The notes under the pieces are model-generated. The model saw only the letters and a program-made list of their open reading frames with translations. It did not search any database and was not told the DNA's origin. A stretch of DNA of 64,000 nt from positions 2,647,501 to 2,711,500 of the forward strand of contig NZ_CP108581.1 of the NCBI RefSeq assembly GCF_036010665.1, written 5' to 3'. Position numbers and translations under genes: made by a program. This document shows, in pieces, positions 28,967-40,532 of the stretch (the first letter of the stretch is position 1; every line of letters begins with the position of its first letter). Source of the stretch: Microbispora sp. NBC_01189. GTDB taxonomy: Bacteria > Actinomycetota > Actinomycetes > Streptosporangiales > Streptosporangiaceae.

Positions 28967-30148
28967 ATGACCGAGCAGGGCGGCCCGCGGATCGAGCGAG
29001 TGGTGGGCATCGGCGCCGGGGCGGACGCGGTGCGGCCGAGGGAGCTCGCGACCGAGGACCTGGTCCTCGACATCGGGCCGCAGCATCCGTCCACGCACGG
29101 GGTGCTGCGGCTGCGGCTCGTCCTGGACGGCGAACGGATCGTGACCGCCGAGCCGATCGTCGGCTACATGCACCGCGGCGCGGAGAAGCTCTTCGAGGTG
29201 CGCGACTACCGGCAGATCATCGTGCTGGCCAACCGGCACGACTGGCTGTCGGCGTTCGCCAACGAGCTGGGCGTCGTGCTCGCGGTCGAGCGGATGATCG
29301 GCATGCAGCCCCCGGCCCGGGCCGTGTGGGCCCGGACCCTGCTGGCCGAGCTCAACCGCGTGCTCAACCACCTGATGTTCCTCGGCGGCCATCCCCTGGA
29401 GCTGGGCGCGGCCGGGCCGGTCTTCCCCGCCTTCCGCGAGCGGGAGACGCTGCAGTACGTCATGGAGGAGATCTCCGGCGGCCGCATGCACTACATGTTC
29501 AACCGGGTGGGCGGGCTGAAGGAGGAGCTGCCCGAGGGCTGGCTCGGCCGCGTGACCACCGCCGTGGCGGCCGTGCGGCGGCGGCTGCCCGATATCGAGG
29601 AGCTGGTCACGGGCAACGAGGTCTTCACGGCGCGCACCCGCGGCGTCGGCGTGCTCGACCATGAGACGATCATGCAGTACGGCGTGAGCGGCCCGGCCGC
29701 GCGGGCCTCGGGAGTGGACTTCGACCTGCGGCGCGACGAGCCCTACCTCGCGTACGGCGAGCTGCCCGTGAAGGTCGTGACCCGCTCGGCGGGTGACTGC
29801 CAGGCCAGGTTCCAGGTGCTGCTCGACCAGGTCAAGGTGTCCCTCGACCTCGCCGACGCCTGCGTGGAGCGGCTGCGCCACCTGCCGCCCGGCCCGATCA
29901 ACCAGCGCCTGCCGAAGGTGCTCAAGGTGCCGGAGGGCCACACGTACGCCTGGACGGAGAACCCGCTCGGCCTCAACGGCTACTACCTGGTGTCACGTGG
30001 CGAGAAGACCCCCTGGCGGCTCAAGCTGCGCAGCGCCTCCTACAACAACGTCCAGGTGCTCCGCGAGCTGCTGCCCGGCCACACGGCCGCCGACCTGATC
30101 GCGATCCTCGGGTCGATGTTCTTCGTGGTCGGCGACATCGACAAGTAG
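28967..30148 (+). CDS. Stand-alone NuoD-like (complex I 49-kDa subunit) protein
   Basis: 393 residues of the respiratory-chain 49-kDa / NiFe-hydrogenase large-subunit family: [49 protein letters not shown], and the C-terminal GDIDK. Orphan copies like this (NuoD2) occur in Streptomyces beside folate genes, apart from the nuo operon. The arginine of HRG, methylated by NDUFAF7 in the mitochondrial homologue, is kept. ATG 28967 is chosen; ATG 28958 is in frame and possible. No other nuo gene is in the window, so it may have a role outside complex I. Confidence 0.88.
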   Translation: MTEQGGPRIERVVGIGAGADAVRPRELATEDLVLDIGPQHPSTHGVLRLRLVLDGERIVTAEPIVGYMHRGAEKLFEVRDYRQIIVLANRHDWLSAFANELGVVLAVERMIGMQPPARAVWARTLLAELNRVLNHLMFLGGHPLELGAAGPVFPAFRERETLQYVMEEISGGRMHYMFNRVGGLKEELPEGWLGRVTTAVAAVRRRLPDIEELVTGNEVFTARTRGVGVLDHETIMQYGVSGPAARASGVDFDLRRDEPYLAYGELPVKVVTRSAGDCQARFQVLLDQVKVSLDLADACVERLRHLPPGPINQRLPKVLKVPEGHTYAWTENPLGLNGYYLVSRGEKTPWRLKLRSASYNNVQVLRELLPGHTAADLIAILGSMFFVVGDIDK

Positions 30149-30152
30149 GGAC

Positions 30153-30602
30153 TCAGCTCTCTCCGCCGGGCTTGCCGGGCACCCGGCAGCAGTGTTCGAG
30201 GAAGAGCGCGGCGCAGATCAGGACCACGCAAGCCACGAACGACCCGCCACCGATGATGGCGTCCTGGCGGGGCTTGTCCAGGTCGAGCAGGTCCAGCACG
30301 CGCAGGACGAAACCGGCGAAGACCCCGGCGAACGCCGCGCCCGCGTACGCGGTGGCCTGGGCCAGCGCGGCCAGGCGCGCGACGGCGAGCGGCTCGACCG
30401 GCTTGGTGTCCGGGCGGCGCAGGATCCTCGCCCGGGTCAGCCAGCCCGTGTACGCCTCGCCGATCGCGAGCAGCAGCACGGTGGGCACCGCGGTCCACGG
30501 CAGTGTGGGCACCACGGAGTAGGACTGCCGCAGCAGGCCCCAGGTGAGCACGGCGAACACGACCACGAGACCGACGAGCACGCCGGGGTTGCTGGGCTTC
30601 AC
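30153..30602 (-). CDS. DUF3180 membrane protein
   Basis: 149 residues with four predicted transmembrane helices (residues ~8-25, 38-55, 78-102, 115-135). The family is confined to actinobacteria and sits after folK in the folate cluster; function unknown. GTG 30602 has GAGGAGA upstream (AGGAGAGACCCCGAGTG). It is 16 nt downstream of folK on the same strand and convergent with the NuoD-like gene. Confidence 0.85.
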   Translation of the reverse strand: MKPSNPGVLVGLVVVFAVLTWGLLRQSYSVVPTLPWTAVPTVLLLAIGEAYTGWLTRARILRRPDTKPVEPLAVARLAALAQATAYAGAAFAGVFAGFVLRVLDLLDLDKPRQDAIIGGGSFVACVVLICAALFLEHCCRVPGKPGGES

Positions 30603-30618
30603 TCGGGGTCTCTCCTCG

Positions 30619-31119
30619 TCAGGCCGGGGGTTCGAGCACGAGGTCGGTGCGCAGCCGTACCCCGCTCTGGTCGAGGTCGGCCAGCAGGGCCGCGACGGAC
30701 CCGCGCCCGGGCAGCACCGCCGCGGGGTCCGCCTGGGCCCACGGCACCAGGACGAACGCCCGCTCGTGCGCGCGGGGATGCGGGAGGGTGAGCTCGGGAT
30801 CGTCCGACATCAGCGTGCCGACCGCGATCAGGTCCACGTCGAGGGTCCGGGGGCCCCACCGCTCCGCGCGCTCACGGCCGAAGGCGTTCTCGACGCTGTG
30901 CGCCCGCTCCAGCAGGGTGCGGGGGTCGAGCATGCTCTCGGCGACGACCACCGCGTTCAGGTACGCGCTCTGGGTGGGCCCGCCGACCGGTTCGGTCTCG
31001 TAGACCGGCGACGCCGCCACGAACGTGAGCCCGGGCGCGTCGAACAGCGCGTCGACGGCGCCCTGCAGGTTCTCGATGCGGCGGCCGAGGTTGCTGCCGA
31101 GCGCGATGACGACCCTCAT
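30619..31119 (-). CDS. folK: HPPK: 2-amino-4-hydroxy-6-hydroxymethyldihydropteridine diphosphokinase
   Basis: A 166-residue folate enzyme that pyrophosphorylates hydroxymethyl-dihydropterin. It has VIALGSNLGRRIENL, SPVYETEPVGGPTQSAYLNA, and the signature RWGPRTLDVDLIA with LPHPRAHERAFVLVP. ATG 31119 overlaps folB's stop by 4 nt. Confidence 0.95.
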   Translation of the reverse strand: MRVVIALGSNLGRRIENLQGAVDALFDAPGLTFVAASPVYETEPVGGPTQSAYLNAVVVAESMLDPRTLLERAHSVENAFGRERAERWGPRTLDVDLIAVGTLMSDDPELTLPHPRAHERAFVLVPWAQADPAAVLPGRGSVAALLADLDQSGVRLRTDLVLEPPA

Positions 31120-31481
31120 GCGCGCCCCCTTCTGATCGTCACCACCACGTCGTCGAACGGCAGCGGGATGGGCGCCGCCGGTTTGTGCACACTGATCTCC
31201 GCCTCCTCGACCATTTCGTGGGCCAGGCAGGCCGCCGCCAGCCGCTCGGCGAGGGTCTCGATGAGGTTGACCGGCTCGCCCTCCGCGATCCGGACGAGTT
31301 CCAGGGCCAGCGCGCCGTAGTCGACCGTCAGGGTGAGGTCGTCGGCCGCGGCGGCCGGGGCGGTGTCGAGACGCAGGCAGACGTCGATCACGAACTCCTG
31401 GCCGAGCTCGCGCTCGGCCGGCAGGCACCCGTGCCTGCCGCGCGCCCGCAACCCCGTCAACCGCACCGCGTCGCGGCTCAC
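31116..31481 (-). CDS. folB: Dihydroneopterin aldolase
   Basis: 121 residues; it makes hydroxymethyl-dihydropterin and glycolaldehyde. Motifs: LTGLRARGRHGCLPAERELG (the catalytic Glu), VDYGALALELV, NLIETLAERLA, and VHKPAAPIPLPFDDVVV (catalytic Lys). GTG 31481 has AGGAG upstream; it overlaps the stop of the preceding NTF2-like gene by 4 nt and starts the folB-folK coupling. Confidence 0.95.
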   Translation of the reverse strand: MSRDAVRLTGLRARGRHGCLPAERELGQEFVIDVCLRLDTAPAAAADDLTLTVDYGALALELVRIAEGEPVNLIETLAERLAAACLAHEMVEEAEISVHKPAAPIPLPFDDVVVTIRRGRA

Positions 31482-31909
31482 TGCTCCTGGTCCTCCTCCT
31501 CGTCGTCGTCGTCGCTCTGCAGGACCGGAGATCCGTGGTAGAGCCACAACCGCCAGCCCCCGGAGGTCCGCACGTAGGTGCTGGAGGCGACGACCCGGCC
31601 GGCGGCGAAACCCGGTTCGTCGCTGTCGGCGGCGGTGAGGATGTTCTCCGCGCAGGTGACGACCGCGACGTCACCGAGCACGGTGGTCTGCACGTCGGTC
31701 AGCACGAACTGGATGTACGTCGTGTTCGCCATGATGAGCGCCCACGAGCGCAGCACCTCCGACCGCCCGCTCAGCATGGGCCAGCCGGGGTGGACGCACA
31801 ACGCGGGACGTCCCGGGACGTCCTCGATCCATATCTCCGACATCCTGTCGAGGTCGCCCGCCTCGATGGCGTTGTAGAACGCCTGGTTGAGCTCCTCGAT
31901 GTCCTTCAT
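31478..31909 (-). CDS. NTF2-like (SnoaL/DUF4440) protein in the folate operon
   Basis: A 143-residue cone-shaped alpha+beta protein: LNQAFYNAIEAGDLDRMSEIW (first helices), WPMLSGRSEVLRSWALIM, and YVRTSGGWRLWLYHGSPV. The C-terminus is a run of Asp/Glu. It sits between folP and folB in the operon; homologues at this place are common in actinobacteria, but no reaction is known. Start is uncertain: ATG 31909 was chosen, with ATG 31927 and 31951 possible. Confidence 0.8.
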   Translation of the reverse strand: MKDIEELNQAFYNAIEAGDLDRMSEIWIEDVPGRPALCVHPGWPMLSGRSEVLRSWALIMANTTYIQFVLTDVQTTVLGDVAVVTCAENILTAADSDEPGFAAGRVVASSTYVRTSGGWRLWLYHGSPVLQSDDDDEEEDQEQ

Positions 31910-31931
31910 GGGCGTCCCTGTCGGCATATCC

Positions 31932-32855
31932 TCACCGGCTCTCGTCGGCATGTCGCGCGGCTGCGTGTCGTGCGGCTACTGCGTCCCTCGCGCCTGCCGC
32001 GTGTCGTACGCCTGCTGCCCTCCAGGTGGCGGCGACGCGCACCGCGTCGGCGTTCGGCCGCACCCGGTGGACCCGGACGCACCACGCCCCGGCCTCCGCC
32101 GCGAGCGCGGTGACGGCGACGGTCGCGTCGTCACTGCCGTCGAAGGGGCGTGGTTCGCCGTCCGGCCCGGCCAGCAGGCGGCCGAGGAACCGCTTGCGCG
32201 ACGCCCCGACCAGCAGGGGATGGCCGAGCCGGTTCAGCTCGGCGATACCGGCCAGCACGGCCCAGTTGTGCTCGGCGTTCTTGGAGAAACCGAGGCCGGG
32301 GTCGAGCACGATCTGCTCCTCCCGCACGCCCTCGGCCAGCACGGAGTCGACCCGCTTGCGCAGTTCCTCCGCGACCTCGGTCAGCACGTCGTCGTAGACG
32401 GCCCGGTTGTCCATGTCGCGGCTGTGCCCGCGCCAGTGCATCACGACGTACGGCACGCCGGTCGCGGCCACCACGCGCGGCATCGCCGGGTCGGCCAGGC
32501 CGCCGCTCACGTCGTTGACCAGCCTGGCCCCGGCCGCGACCGCCGCCTCGGCGACCTCCGCCCGCATGGTGTCGACGCTGACCGTGACGCCCTCCTGGGT
32601 GAGGGCGCGGATCACCGGTTCGACGCGGCGCAGTTCCTCCTCCAGCGAGACCCGGGCCGCTCCCGGGCGGGTGGACTCGCCGCCCACGTCCACGATGTCG
32701 GCGCCCTCGGCCACCAGGTCGAGACCGTGCCGGATCGCGACGTCGGGGTCGAACCACTGTCCGCCGTCGGAGAACGAGTCGGGGGTCACGTTGACCACGC
32801 CCATGACCAGACAGCGCTCGGCCTCGGGCATGCCGGGCACGCTCGGAGTGGTCAT
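31932..32855 (-). CDS. folP: Dihydropteroate synthase
   Basis: 307 residues; it joins p-aminobenzoate to the pterin diphosphate and is the sulfonamide target. MGVVNVTPDSFSDGG, VDVGGESTRPGA, LVNDVSGG, LDPGLGFSKN and VGASRKRFLG are all intact. The C-terminal ~30 residues are an unusual Ala/His/Arg-rich tail (repeats of AARHA type). ATG 32855 follows TAGGCT (32863-32868) by 7 nt, giving a leaderless promoter inside the folate cluster, so folP-NTF2-folB-folK may be transcribed separately from ftsH-folE. Confidence 0.96.
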   Translation of the reverse strand: MTTPSVPGMPEAERCLVMGVVNVTPDSFSDGGQWFDPDVAIRHGLDLVAEGADIVDVGGESTRPGAARVSLEEELRRVEPVIRALTQEGVTVSVDTMRAEVAEAAVAAGARLVNDVSGGLADPAMPRVVAATGVPYVVMHWRGHSRDMDNRAVYDDVLTEVAEELRKRVDSVLAEGVREEQIVLDPGLGFSKNAEHNWAVLAGIAELNRLGHPLLVGASRKRFLGRLLAGPDGEPRPFDGSDDATVAVTALAAEAGAWCVRVHRVRPNADAVRVAATWRAAGVRHAAGARDAVAARHAAARHADESR

Positions 32856-32913
32856 GGAGTCCAGCCTAGTGCCGGTTCGGCAGGGCTCGTCCGGCAGGAG
32901 CACACCCGCCCAC

Positions 32914-33513
32914 TCAACCACGCAGGATCAGCGACATGGCCTCGGCCCGCGTCGCCTCGCTGCTGCGGAAGTCGCCCCGGACGGCCGAGGTGATCGTCTT
33001 GGCGCCGGGCTTGCGCACGCCGCGCATGGTCATGCACATGTGCTCCGCCTCGATCACCACGATCACCCCGCGCGGCTCCAGCACCTGCATCAGGCCGTCG
33101 GCGATCTGCGAGGTCATCCGCTCCTGCACCTGCGGCCTGCGGGCGTAGACGTCCACCAGCCTGGCGAGCTTCGACAGGCCGGTGATGCGTCCCTTCTCGT
33201 TCGGCGTGTACCCGATGTGGGCCACGCCCTGGAACGGCAGCAGATGGTGCTCGCAGGTGGACATGACCTCGATGTCCTTGACGAGCACCATCTCGTCGTG
33301 GTCCGCGTCGAACATCGTGGTCAGCGCGTCCTCGGGACGCTGCCCCAGACCCGCGAACTGCTCGGCGTACGCCCGCGCCACCCGGGCGGGGGTGTCGCGG
33401 AGCCCGTCGCGATCGGGGTTCTCCCCGATCGCGAGCAGGATCTCGCGTACGGCCTTCTCGATCCGGCCGTGGTCGAATCCGGAAGGCGGGCCCGCCGGGT
33501 GCGGCTCGGCCAC
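32914..33513 (-). CDS. folE: GTP cyclohydrolase I
   Basis: 199 residues; it makes 7,8-dihydroneopterin triphosphate, the first folate step. [20 protein letters not shown] contains the zinc Cys/His, and [17 protein letters not shown] the second zinc Cys. GTG 33513 overlaps nothing but lies 3 nt after the ftsH stop, with GAGG in the end of ftsH, so it is coupled to it. Confidence 0.96.
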   Translation of the reverse strand: MAEPHPAGPPSGFDHGRIEKAVREILLAIGENPDRDGLRDTPARVARAYAEQFAGLGQRPEDALTTMFDADHDEMVLVKDIEVMSTCEHHLLPFQGVAHIGYTPNEKGRITGLSKLARLVDVYARRPQVQERMTSQIADGLMQVLEPRGVIVVIEAEHMCMTMRGVRKPGAKTITSAVRGDFRSSEATRAEAMSLILRG

Positions 33514-33515
33514 GG

Positions 33516-35522
<2,007 letters not shown>

Positions 35523-35789
35523 CCGTTGCGGAACCCCGGCGGGCCCGTCCCTTCCTGACCATGGCCTGCCCCGGGCGGACCCGGGGTCGCGGCATCCGTT
35601 ACCGCTCCTTCTGGCTACCGAGGGACGGCCGCACGGCCCCCCACGGATATCCGAAGGTACACCCGGCCGCCGCGTCGGGTAACTGCCCGAGCGGCTCCGG
35701 CTTTGCCTTTCCAACGTACGTCAGCCAACCCCGTGTTCCCCGACCTGGCGCCCAATAAGGCACGATCCACGGGTCACTTCGCTAAGGGC

Positions 35790-36332
35790 TTACTCCCCTC
35801 CGTACACATGAGGCGCAAGAGTCCCGATGAAGGGCAGGTTGCGATAGCGCTCGGCGTAATCGAGACCGAACCCGATGACGAACTCGTTGGGGATGTCGAA
35901 ACCGACGTATCGGACGTCCATCTCGACCTTCACCGCGTCCGGCTTGCGGAGCAGCGTGCAGATCTCCACGGAGGCCGGGTTGCGCGACCTCAGATTGTTC
36001 AACAGCCACGAAAGGGTCAGGCCCGAGTCGATGATGTCCTCGACCACGAGCACGTGCCGGCCGGCGATGTCGGTGTCGAGGTCCTTCAGCACCCGCACGA
36101 CGCCCGACGACTTGGTCCCCGCGCCGTACGACGACACGGCCATCCAGTCCATCTGGACGGGCACGTGCAGCGCACGGGCGAGGTCGGCCATGACCATCAC
36201 CGCGCCCTTCAGCACACCGACGATCAGCAGTTCCGTGCCGGCGTAGTCGGCGTCGATCTGACCGGCCAACTCCTTGATCTTCGTCTGCAGCTCCTGCTCC
36301 GAGATGAGGACGCGGGAGAGGTCCTTGCCCAT
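35790..36332 (-). CDS. hpt: Hypoxanthine phosphoribosyltransferase
   Basis: A 180-residue purine-salvage enzyme. The PRPP-binding motif is VLVVEDIIDSGLTL, and GVLKGAVMVMADLAR and FVIGFGLDYAERYRNLPFIG are typical. ATG 36332 (MGKDLSR) was chosen; ATG 36347 is in frame. The tilS-hpt-ftsH-folE order is conserved in actinobacteria and Firmicutes. Confidence 0.95.
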   Translation of the reverse strand: MGKDLSRVLISEQELQTKIKELAGQIDADYAGTELLIVGVLKGAVMVMADLARALHVPVQMDWMAVSSYGAGTKSSGVVRVLKDLDTDIAGRHVLVVEDIIDSGLTLSWLLNNLRSRNPASVEICTLLRKPDAVKVEMDVRYVGFDIPNEFVIGFGLDYAERYRNLPFIGTLAPHVYGGE

Positions 36333-36360
36333 GTCTGCTGCATCCACCTGGGGTTATTCC

Positions 36361-37371
36361 TTACGCGAGCGAGACGTTGTCCACGGCGAAGACAAGGGTG
36401 CCACAGCGCCTGACCACAACCACCCCCCCGGGTAGGTCCACCCCCTTCTGCCCGTGCCAGCCGGTCACCAGCCGGTCGACCGCCTCGATGTGCACCGCGG
36501 CGAGCGCGGCGGCGTGCGCCCCCGCCTCGACGGCGGCGCGCCTGATCACCCGCCGCCGCACCGCCGCCGGCACGTCCGCGATGCCGGGCACCCGGAGCTC
36601 CCCCGCCGGTCCCCGCGACCGCGCGTGGACCTCCGCGGCCCACCCGTCGAGGGCGTCCGCGTCGTCCCGGCACAGCCGCGCCGTACGGGCGAGCGCCTCG
36701 GCGATCCCGGGCCCCAGCGCGTCCTCCAGCACCGGCAGGACGTCGTGCCGCACGCGGACCCTGCGGTAGGCGCGGTCGTCGTTGTGGGGGTCGTCCCATG
36801 GCCGCAGGCCGAGGGCGGCGCAGGCCTGCCGGGTGCGCTCCCGGCCGAGCCCCAGCAGCGGCCGCCGATAGATCCCGGAGACCTCCGCCATGCCGGACAG
36901 GGAGCGGGAGCCGCTGCCCCGGGCCAGCCGCAGCAGCACGGTCTCCGCCTGGTCGTCGAGGGTGTGGCCGAGCAGGACCGCGGCGGCCCCCAGCCGGCCG
37001 GCCGCGGCCGACAGCGCGGCGTAGCGCGCGTCCCGCGCCGCGGCCTCGGGGCCGCCGGCCGTCCCCACGGTGACGGTCAGCGCCTCGGCCGGGTCGAGGC
37101 CGAGCGCCGGGGCGAGCCGTACGACGTCGCGGGCCCGCCCGGCCGAGCCCTCCTGCAGGCGATGGTCGACGGTCAGCAGCCCGGCGCGCAGGCCGAGACG
37201 CGGGGCCGCGAACCCGGTGGCCGCCGCCAGCGCCAGCGAGTCGGCGCCGCCGCTGCAGGCCACCAGGACCAGCGGCCTTCGCCCCCCGTCCGGTTCCGCG
37301 CGCGCGGTGAGGTCCGCGAGCGACAGCCGTACGGCACGGCGGACGTCGGCGACGGCGGGATGCGGGCCCAT
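36361..37371 (-). CDS. tilS: tRNA(Ile)-lysidine synthetase
   Basis: A 336-residue PP-loop ATPase that modifies C34 of tRNA-Ile (CAU) to lysidine. The PP-loop is [44 protein letters not shown] and [10 protein letters not shown] follow. ATG 37371 begins the conserved part. 28 nt upstream of hpt. Confidence 0.95.
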   Translation of the reverse strand: MGPHPAVADVRRAVRLSLADLTARAEPDGGRRPLVLVACSGGADSLALAAATGFAAPRLGLRAGLLTVDHRLQEGSAGRARDVVRLAPALGLDPAEALTVTVGTAGGPEAAARDARYAALSAAAGRLGAAAVLLGHTLDDQAETVLLRLARGSGSRSLSGMAEVSGIYRRPLLGLGRERTRQACAALGLRPWDDPHNDDRAYRRVRVRHDVLPVLEDALGPGIAEALARTARLCRDDADALDGWAAEVHARSRGPAGELRVPGIADVPAAVRRRVIRRAAVEAGAHAAALAAVHIEAVDRLVTGWHGQKGVDLPGGVVVVRRCGTLVFAVDNVSLA

Positions 37372-37423
37372 GGGCCCATTCTCGCGGTGTCCCGCGCGAG
37401 CGCGGGACACCGAGGAGCGCGGG

Positions 37424-38482
37424 TCAGGAAGAGGCGGTGAGCACCCGGGACATCCAGGCGTGGGGGTCGGCGATCTCGTCGCGGTCGGGCAGCGTCTCCG
37501 GGGAGGTCCAGACCTTGTTGAACCCGTCCATCCCGGCCTCGTCCACCACCGTGCGGACGAATCGGGAGCCCTCGGCGTACTGCTTCATCTTCAGCTCGAT
37601 GCCGAGCAGCCGGCGGACCAGCTGGTCGACGCGGGAGCCGCCCTCGCGGCGGCGCTGGAACCTGGCGCGGATCTCGGCGACCGACGGCACCACGCTGGGC
37701 CCGACCGCGTCCATGACGTAGTCGCCGTGCCCCTCGACCAGTGTCATCACGGCCGTGACCCGGTCGAGCACGGCCTTCTGCTCGGGCGTCTGGATGGCCT
37801 CGATGAGATTGCCCTCGCCGCCCTTGAAGGCGTCGGCCACCGCGTCGGAGGCGGCGCGCAGGCGCTCCAGCAGCGTCGCGAGGTCCATCTCGGAGGCGAG
37901 GAGGAACTCGGTCATCTGGCCGCGCACGTACTCCCGCAGCCAGGGCACGCCGGTGAACTGCACCCGGTGGGTCTCCTCGTGGAGGCACACCCACAGGCGG
38001 AAGTCGCGCGGGTCGACGCCGAGCTCGCGCTCGGCGTGCACGATGTTCGGCGCGACCAGGGTGAGCCGGCCGGCCGGCGCGACGCCGGACGGGTCCGGCG
38101 GGAGGAACAGCTCGTACTGCCCGAGCACCCGGGAGGCGAGGAAGGCCAGCACCGCGCCGACCTCCAGGCCCGTGATGCGCGAGCCGACGGCGCCGACGAT
38201 CGGCGGCATGTTGGACATCTTCTGCGTCAGCGGCTCCAGCACGACCCGGAATCCGTCGACGTTGGCGCGGATCCAGCCGGGGCGGTCCACCACCGTGGCC
38301 GCCTCGGGCGGGGCCGAGTCGATGCGGGTGAACTCCCGCACGTGCCCCTCGGCGTCCCGCGACAGCCGCCGGAGTTCGAGGACGGCCTGCCTGGCCTCCT
38401 CGCGGCTCACCTGCGGGCCCGGCCGCACGAGGCGCACTCCGGTCGTGACGGCCAGATCCCAGTCGATCACCTGCATACTCAC
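37424..38482 (-). CDS. Zinc-dependent metalloprotease, DUF2342 family
   Basis: 352 residues; [13 protein letters not shown] carries the HExxH zinc motif and [12 protein letters not shown] precedes it. This actinobacterial family is annotated as zinc-dependent metalloprotease or as an F420-biosynthesis-associated protein; the substrate is not known to me. GTG 38482 ([11 protein letters not shown]) was chosen after a GGAGAA-like site; ATG 38476 is possible. It lies between dacB and tilS on the same strand. Confidence 0.88.
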   Translation of the reverse strand: MSMQVIDWDLAVTTGVRLVRPGPQVSREEARQAVLELRRLSRDAEGHVREFTRIDSAPPEAATVVDRPGWIRANVDGFRVVLEPLTQKMSNMPPIVGAVGSRITGLEVGAVLAFLASRVLGQYELFLPPDPSGVAPAGRLTLVAPNIVHAERELGVDPRDFRLWVCLHEETHRVQFTGVPWLREYVRGQMTEFLLASEMDLATLLERLRAASDAVADAFKGGEGNLIEAIQTPEQKAVLDRVTAVMTLVEGHGDYVMDAVGPSVVPSVAEIRARFQRRREGGSRVDQLVRRLLGIELKMKQYAEGSRFVRTVVDEAGMDGFNKVWTSPETLPDRDEIADPHAWMSRVLTASS

Positions 38483-38537
38483 CACCGTACGTTCTCCGCC
38501 TGCCCGCCGCGCGGGCGGCCGAGCGTGGTCCGGCATC

Positions 38538-39923
38538 TCAGCTCTGGGAGACGATCGTGGCCATCCTGTCGAGGGCGGCTATGGCCCGCGTCGGATCGGC
38601 CACCTGATCGGCCATGAACGCGAAGGTCAGCAGCCGGCCCTCGGACGTGTACGCGATCCCCGCCAGGGTGTTCACGCCGTTCAAAGTGCCCGTCTTCGCG
38701 CGGACCAATCCGGCGCCGGCCGCCGAGCCGGACCTGCCGTACCGGTTGTGCAGGGTCCCGGTGAAACCGGCGATCGGCAGCCCGCTGATCAGCGAGTGCA
38801 GGCCGGGGTGCGCCGGCGACGCCGCCATGGCGAGGATCCGGGCGAGGCCGCCGGGCGTGATCCGGTTCCTGGTGGACAGGCCGCTGCCGTCGTGCACCTC
38901 CACGCCCTCGGCCACGCCGAGCCGGGTGAGCACGCCGCCGACCGTCGCGGCCACGCCCTCGAACGTGTGCGGCTTCCCCTCCTTCACGGCGGCCTGGCGG
39001 GCGAGCGCCTCGGCGAGGTCGTTGTCGCTGTGCGTGAGCATCCGCTCCACCAGCGCGTAGACCGGCCCCGACTCCACCCGCGCCAGCTCCTGGGCGCCTG
39101 CCCCGGCCCGGCCCGGGCCGACGTCCCCGCCCACCTTGACGCCGTTCTTCCTGAGCAGCGCGGCGAACGCGTCGGCGGCGGTGCGCGCCGGGTCGGGCAC
39201 CCGCGCGCCGTTCGCCGCCCGGCCCTCGTCGATCATGAGCGCGGACACCGGGGCGACGCTGCCCTCGGGGATGTACGTCGGCTTCCAGCCCGGCGCCGTA
39301 CGCGGCCCGCCGAACAGGGAGGCGTCGTACGACAGGCCGGCCGAGGTGACGCCGGCCGCCTTCAGCGCCTTCGCCGTACGGAAGGCGAGCAGGTCGAGCG
39401 TCGCCGGCCTCGGGTAGGCGTCCCTCCGCTCCGCGGCGCTCGTCCCCGGGCCGGCCAGGGTGGGGTCGCCCCCGCCGACCAGGACGATCGAACCCGGGGC
39501 GGTGCCCCTGACCACCCGGGTCGCCAGGCGGGCGTCCGGGCCCACCGAGGCCAGCACCGTCAGCGCGGTGACGACCTTCGTGGTGGAGGCGGGGGTGATG
39601 GGGGTGCCCGAGCGGCCGTCGAAAACGGTGGAGCCGGTCGCCACGTCGAGGACGATGCCGGCCACGCTGCCCCCCAGGGCGGGGTCACCCATCGCAGCGG
39701 TGAGCCGGGTGGTCAAAGTACCCTTGGCGGGGAGAGCCCCATCCCCCGCCGCGGCCAGAACCGGACCCGCGGTCACCAGGGGGATCGGGTTCGGCTTCGG
39801 GGACGCGACCGGAGCCGGGGTCCTGTCGGCGTCATGGGCGATCAGATAGCTGCCCGCGAGGACGACGAAGATCTGCAGCAGGGCGAGGGTGGACACCACC
39901 ACCCAGCGCTCACGTCGCACCAC
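38538..39923 (-). CDS. dacB: D-alanyl-D-alanine carboxypeptidase/endopeptidase (PBP4, class C)
   Basis: 461 residues. It has an N-terminal signal-anchor (WVVVSTLALLQIFVVLAGSY) and a penicillin-binding domain with S-T-T-K (PITPASTTKVVTAL), S-D-N (THSDNDLAEA) and K-T-G-T (RAKTGTLNG). It trims or cleaves peptidoglycan cross-links. Start GTG 39923 (GTG 39920 equally possible) after GAGGG. Divergent from ppa. Confidence 0.94.
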   Translation of the reverse strand: MVRRERWVVVSTLALLQIFVVLAGSYLIAHDADRTPAPVASPKPNPIPLVTAGPVLAAAGDGALPAKGTLTTRLTAAMGDPALGGSVAGIVLDVATGSTVFDGRSGTPITPASTTKVVTALTVLASVGPDARLATRVVRGTAPGSIVLVGGGDPTLAGPGTSAAERRDAYPRPATLDLLAFRTAKALKAAGVTSAGLSYDASLFGGPRTAPGWKPTYIPEGSVAPVSALMIDEGRAANGARVPDPARTAADAFAALLRKNGVKVGGDVGPGRAGAGAQELARVESGPVYALVERMLTHSDNDLAEALARQAAVKEGKPHTFEGVAATVGGVLTRLGVAEGVEVHDGSGLSTRNRITPGGLARILAMAASPAHPGLHSLISGLPIAGFTGTLHNRYGRSGSAAGAGLVRAKTGTLNGVNTLAGIAYTSEGRLLTFAFMADQVADPTRAIAALDRMATIVSQS

Positions 39924-40009
39924 GTCACCCTCATTTCGCGCCGACCTTGAACACGCTTACGAGACATTAACGCCAGCCCGGGAGACCGGGGACTCATGCG
40001 GAGGAACGA

Positions 40010-40513
40010 GTGGAGTTCGACGTTGTCGTTGAGATTCCCAAGGGACAACGGAACAAGTACGAGGTGGACCACAAGACCGGCCGCATTCGCCTGGACCGCA
40101 TGCTCTTCACGTCGACCCAGTACCCCGCTGACTACGGGTTCATCGAGGACACGCTGGGCGAGGACGGAGATCCGCTCGACGCGCTGGTGCTGCTCCAGGA
40201 GCCGACCTTCCCCGGCTGCCTGATCAAGTGCCGGGCGGTCGGGATGTTCCGGATGACCGACGAGAAGGGTGGTGACGACAAGGTGCTGTGCGTCCCGGCC
40301 ACCGATCCGCGGATGGAGCACATCCGCGACATCCACCACGTCGCCGAGTTCGACCGGCTGGAGATCCAGCACTTCTTCGAGGTCTACAAGGACCTCGAAC
40401 CGGGCAAGTCGGTCGAGGGCGCCAACTGGGTCGGCCGCACCGAGGCCGAAGCCGAGATCGTCGCGAGCACCAAGCGGTTCGAGGAGATCGACCACCAGGG
40501 CGAGGACCACTGA
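40010..40513 (+). CDS. ppa: Inorganic pyrophosphatase, family I
   Basis: A 167-residue enzyme that hydrolyses pyrophosphate. [37 protein letters not shown] (the DxDPxD metal motif) and [17 protein letters not shown] are all present. GTG 40010 has GGAGG at 6 nt. Divergent from dacB by 86 nt. Confidence 0.97.
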   Translation: MEFDVVVEIPKGQRNKYEVDHKTGRIRLDRMLFTSTQYPADYGFIEDTLGEDGDPLDALVLLQEPTFPGCLIKCRAVGMFRMTDEKGGDDKVLCVPATDPRMEHIRDIHHVAEFDRLEIQHFFEVYKDLEPGKSVEGANWVGRTEAEAEIVASTKRFEEIDHQGEDH

Positions 40514-40532
40514 GCCGGTGCCGTAGGGGGCA

